This document shows, piece after piece, positions 60,847 to 64,000 of a stretch of DNA of 64,000 nucleotides; the first letter of the stretch is position 1; each line of letters opens with the position of its first letter. The notes under the pieces are model-generated. The model ran no database searches and was not told the DNA's origin. It was given only the letters and a program-made list of their open reading frames with translations. Both the position numbers and the translations under genes were made by a program. Origin of the DNA: Croceibacterium selenioxidans (GTDB lineage Bacteria; Pseudomonadota; Alphaproteobacteria; Sphingomonadales; Sphingomonadaceae); assembly GCF_018599195.1 (NCBI RefSeq), contig NZ_JAHFVK010000001.1:1116001-1180000 (forward strand), read 5' to 3'.

Positions 60847-63084
60847 ATGTCTCAGATCACCCCCGAAATCGTCGAACAGCATGGCCTCAACTCCGAAGAG
60901 TACGAGCACGTCCTGAAGGCATTGGGCCGCGAGCCCAACCTGGTCGAGCTCGGAATCTTCTCTGTCATGTGGAGCGAGCACTGCTCCTACAAGAGCTCGC
61001 GCTTCCACTTGAAGAAGCTCCCGACCTCCGCGCCGTGGGTGATATGCGGTCCAGGCGAGAACGCCGGCATCATCGATATCGGCGATGGCCAGGCGGCGAT
61101 CTTCAAGATGGAGAGCCACAACCACCCGAGCTATATCGAGCCCTACCAGGGCGCCGCGACGGGTGTCGGCGGGATCCTGCGCGACGTGTTCACCATGGGC
61201 GCCCGCCCGGTCGCCAACTTGAACGCGTTGCGTTTCGGGCGCCCGGATCACCCGAAGATGAAGCATCTCGTCCAGGGCGTGGTCGCGGGCATTGGCGGAT
61301 ATGGCAACTGCGTCGGTGTGCCGACCGTCGGTGGAGAGACCAACTTCCACTCGGCCTATGACGGCAACATCCTGGTCAACGCGATGACGGTGGGCGTCGC
61401 CGATACCGATAAGATTTTCTATTCGGCCGCGACCGGCGTCGGCAATCCGATCGTCTATGTCGGTTCAAAGACCGGCCGTGACGGCATCCACGGCGCGACC
61501 ATGGCCAGCGCGGACTTCGGGGAAGACTCGGATGCCAAGCGCCCAACCGTGCAGGTGGGCGATCCCTTCACCGAGAAACTGTTGATCGAGGCCTGCCTCG
61601 AACTCATGGCGACCGATGCGATCGTCGCCATCCAGGACATGGGCGCTGCCGGACTCACCTCCTCGTCGGTCGAGATGGCCAGTAAGGGCGGCGCGGGCAT
61701 CCGGCTCGACATGAACAAGGTGCCCTGCCGCGAAACCGGCATGACGCCCTACGAGATGATGTTGAGCGAGAGCCAGGAGCGCATGCTCATGGTACTCAAG
61801 CCGGGCCGCGAAGCCGAGGCCGAGGCGATCTTCCATAAGTGGGAGCTCGACTTCGCGGTGATCGGCGAGGTGACCGACACCGGCCACATGGTGCTCGAGT
61901 GGAATGGCGAGGTCGTGTGCGACATACCGCTCGCTCCGCTCGCCGACGAAGCTCCGCTCTACGAACGGCCCTACGTTAGCGCCGAGGAATACAAGGCCTG
62001 GGCCAAGGTGAAGCCGCTTGGCGACGTTCCGGAAAGCACCGACATCGGCGCGGACCTGCTCAAGCTCATGGCCTGCCCCGACCTCGCCAGCCGGCGCTGG
62101 ATTTACGAACAGTACGATAGCCAGGTAGGTGCCGACACGCTGCAGAAGTCAGGCGGCGATGCGGCGGTCGTGCGTGTGCACGACACGAAGAAGGCGCTCG
62201 CGATCAGCACCGATTGCACTCCGCGCTATTGCTATGCCGATCCTTACGAAGGCGGTAAGCAGGCGGTGGCGGAGACCTATCGCAACATTTCAGCCGTCGG
62301 CGGCAAGCCGCTGGCGATCACCAACTGCCTGAATTTCGCCAACCCGCAGCGTCCGGAGATCATGGCTCAGATCGTCGGTTGCCTCGAAGGTATGGCCGCA
62401 GCCTGCCAGGTGCTCGATTATCCGATCGTGAGCGGCAACGTCTCGCTCTACAACGAGAGCAAGGCAACGGGCGGCGGTAGCGCCATCTTGCCGACTCCTG
62501 CGATTGGTGGCGTGGGGCTGCTGGCCGATTACGACAAGTCGGCAACCATCGCCTTCAAGGCCGAAGGCGAGTCCATCTACCTCATGGGCCGGGAATTCTG
62601 GGCTGCTCCGAATCCCGTGCGCGGCCATCTCGGACAATCGCTGTGGCTGCGTGAGATCCACGGCCGCGAGGACGGCGATGCTCCGCCGGTCGATCTGACG
62701 CTGGAGAAGAACTCGGGCGAGTTCATCCGTGAATTGATCGAGGCCGGATTAGTCAGCGCGGTGCACGACATTTCCGATGGCGGCATTGCCGTGGCCCTCG
62801 CCGAGATGGCGCTGGCCGGAGGCTTTGGTGCCGAAGTCGAAGCGCACCCTGACTATTCACCCACCGCCTGGTGGTTTGGCGAGGATCAAGGGCGGTATCT
62901 CCTCACCGTGCCTGACGTGACCGCTTTCCAGGAACAGCTCGCCAAGGGCACCCGCGATGCGGATACCGCTTCCTCGGGGGTTCGCCACATCGGCACGGTG
63001 ACCGGCGACAGCCTGTTTGGCGTGCCGCTGGCGAAATTGCGCGACGCGAACGAGAGTTTCTTCCGGGAGTGGATGGAGCAGTGA
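60847..63084 (+). CDS. purL: Phosphoribosylformylglycinamidine synthase PurL
   Basis: PurL is the large catalytic subunit of the three-part PurLQS system of purine synthesis. At 745 residues it is the short form without the glutaminase part. The N-terminal [32 protein letters not shown], the ATP-site [20 protein letters not shown] and the later [19 protein letters not shown] fit. Translation starts at ATG 60847; the longer reading from 60784 is not family-like. Confidence 0.96.
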   Translation: MSQITPEIVEQHGLNSEEYEHVLKALGREPNLVELGIFSVMWSEHCSYKSSRFHLKKLPTSAPWVICGPGENAGIIDIGDGQAAIFKMESHNHPSYIEPYQGAATGVGGILRDVFTMGARPVANLNALRFGRPDHPKMKHLVQGVVAGIGGYGNCVGVPTVGGETNFHSAYDGNILVNAMTVGVADTDKIFYSAATGVGNPIVYVGSKTGRDGIHGATMASADFGEDSDAKRPTVQVGDPFTEKLLIEACLELMATDAIVAIQDMGAAGLTSSSVEMASKGGAGIRLDMNKVPCRETGMTPYEMMLSESQERMLMVLKPGREAEAEAIFHKWELDFAVIGEVTDTGHMVLEWNGEVVCDIPLAPLADEAPLYERPYVSAEEYKAWAKVKPLGDVPESTDIGADLLKLMACPDLASRRWIYEQYDSQVGADTLQKSGGDAAVVRVHDTKKALAISTDCTPRYCYADPYEGGKQAVAETYRNISAVGGKPLAITNCLNFANPQRPEIMAQIVGCLEGMAAACQVLDYPIVSGNVSLYNESKATGGGSAILPTPAIGGVGLLADYDKSATIAFKAEGESIYLMGREFWAAPNPVRGHLGQSLWLREIHGREDGDAPPVDLTLEKNSGEFIRELIEAGLVSAVHDISDGGIAVALAEMALAGGFGAEVEAHPDYSPTAWWFGEDQGRYLLTVPDVTAFQEQLAKGTRDADTASSGVRHIGTVTGDSLFGVPLAKLRDANESFFREWMEQ

Positions 63085-63092
63085 ACGCTGCC

Positions 63093-63110
63093 CCTCCCCT
63101 CGCGGGGAGG
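63093..63110. terminator. Hairpin between purL and serB
   Basis: CCTCCCC (63093-63099) pairs perfectly with GGGGAGG (63104-63110) around TCGC. It lies between two convergent genes. No U-run follows on either strand, so it may be a weak terminator or a remnant of the intergenic repeat type at 29174. Confidence 0.45.
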
Positions 63111-63112
63111 CC

Positions 63113-64000
63113 TCAGCCCATTACCCAGTCGCGTTCGTGGATATCCAGGAGCTTAAGAAGGCTCGTCAGGTCGCCGCGGTCGATCCAGCCATTGGCGGCT
63201 TCGCGGGCCTTGGGCTTGGCGTGATAGGCCACGCCGTAGGTCGCCGCTTCAAGCATCGGGATGTCGTTGGCGCCGTCGCCCGTGGCCAGGCTGACCGCGC
63301 TGGCGCCAAGTAGCGACATCTCCTCCTGCAGAACGCGTGCCTTCACCGACGAGTCGGTGATCCCGCCAACCAGTTGCCCGGACAGCCTGTCCTGCGACAC
63401 CGCCAGACGGTTCGCGACCACGCGTTCGAATCCGAGGTCTTCGGCCACCGGATCAGCGAAGTGATGAAACCCGCCCGTCACGAGAACTGTCCGGCAACCA
63501 TGGTGCTTGAGCGTCGCCACCAATGTCCGTGCGCCGGGCATGGGGACGATCCGTTCAACCAGACACCTGGAAATCGCCGATTCTTCCAGCCCAGAAAGCA
63601 ATCCGACCCGCTCGCGTAGCGCGCTCTCGAAATCGAGTTCGCCTTGCATCGCCCGCTCGGTGATAGCGGCGATCTTTTCCTTGATGCCGGCGAAGTCGGC
63701 CAGTTCATCGATGCATTCCTGGCCGATCATGGTCGAATCCATGTCGGACACGAAGAGATGTGGGATACGGAACTCGTCGCGGGCGATCACGGCATCGGAC
63801 TTCGGGAAGTGAGCATCGAGCACGCTGCGCAGGCCGGTCGCATCATTGCCAGGCAGCATCAATTCCAGCACGTCGCTGCAAGCATCAAGCATGCGCGCCT
63901 CTGCCAAGGCTTGCCCCTGAGTCGCCAATGCAGCGGTGGCTGCATCGAGGCTTGCTTCAAGGGTGGCGTGGTCTGCTATCAGCCTCGCGATGAGCAACGG
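63113..64000 (-). CDS. serB: Phosphoserine phosphatase, start at or beyond window edge
   Basis: SerB removes phosphate from O-phosphoserine, the last step of serine synthesis, and so works with GlyA. The HAD signature VSDMDSTMIGQECIDELAD is intact, with motif III/IV in ATGDGANDIPML. The upstream region (about 85 residues) is a small regulatory-type domain. The frame is open to the end of the window; TTG 63997 is a possible start, but an earlier one outside the window cannot be excluded. Confidence 0.93.
   Translation of the reverse strand, partial: PLLIARLIADHATLEASLDAATAALATQGQALAEARMLDACSDVLELMLPGNDATGLRSVLDAHFPKSDAVIARDEFRIPHLFVSDMDSTMIGQECIDELADFAGIKEKIAAITERAMQGELDFESALRERVGLLSGLEESAISRCLVERIVPMPGARTLVATLKHHGCRTVLVTGGFHHFADPVAEDLGFERVVANRLAVSQDRLSGQLVGGITDSSVKARVLQEEMSLLGASAVSLATGDGANDIPMLEAATYGVAYHAKPKAREAANGWIDRGDLTSLLKLLDIHERDWVMG

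Overview
The window is a dense, high-GC chromosomal segment of an alphaproteobacterium, most likely a sphingomonad (Erythrobacteraceae or Sphingomonadaceae). This rests on gene orders typical of the class (dusB-ntrB, bifunctional ispDF, mreBCD-mrdA-rodA, yqeY-dnaG-rpoD, coaD/ppi/queA/tgt), on TTG and GTG starts, and on GGAAC-N16-CGTT promoters of the class-specific general stress sigma factor EcfG. I cannot name the species. I see no prophage, insertion sequence, CRISPR array or rRNA, and no gene-free gap longer than 300 bases.

Layout. 1-9122: nitrogen sensor kinase ntrB (cut by the window edge) with dusB, ispDF, pncC, ratA-lipA, a carbonic anhydrase, a NYN/OST-HTH RNA-binding protein, a lipoprotein and mutL. 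9310-14988: the rod-shape operon mreB-mreC-mreD-mrdA-rodA. 15088-20305: tRNA-Lys(CTT), a non-canonical EF-G-like GTPase, an SDR, an FMN alpha-hydroxy-acid dehydrogenase and an M48 protease. 20307-25195: a flavin neighbourhood with a flavin reductase, an HTH-fused ribB, a type II NADH dehydrogenase, ribH and an aldo/keto reductase. 25330-27479: a Nudix-DUF47 fusion followed by the Pit phosphate transporter. 27486-34429: a phospholipase D-like protein, an M13 peptidase, an AbgT transporter and enolase. 34505-36449: a stress-promoter-driven operon of four small DUF883/YqjE-like membrane proteins. 36529-46524: a DUF4170 protein, greA, carAB, yqeY, dnaG and rpoD. 46574-53412: a GNAT acetyltransferase, a candidate stress-induced small RNA, an NTF2-like protein, rpiB-glyA-nrdR-trmJ, rpsD, a stress-promoter-driven 59-residue protein and tgt. 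53402-64000: two tandem DUF481 outer-membrane proteins, an ABC-2 exporter, queA, a cyclophilin, coaD, ispA, xseB, purL and serB (start at the window edge).

Most of the content is housekeeping. The parts most worth following are regulatory or architectural. (1) RibB carries an XRE-like N-terminal HTH, and a perfect palindrome fills the spacer of its own promoter, so an autorepressing biosynthetic enzyme is possible. (2) Three GGAAC-N16-CGTT promoters lie in intergenic gaps, one of them driving a terminator-ended RNA of about 105 nt that has no coding capacity. (3) The Nudix-DUF47 fusion upstream of pit appears to start at ATT and is preceded by a PHO-box-like direct repeat.
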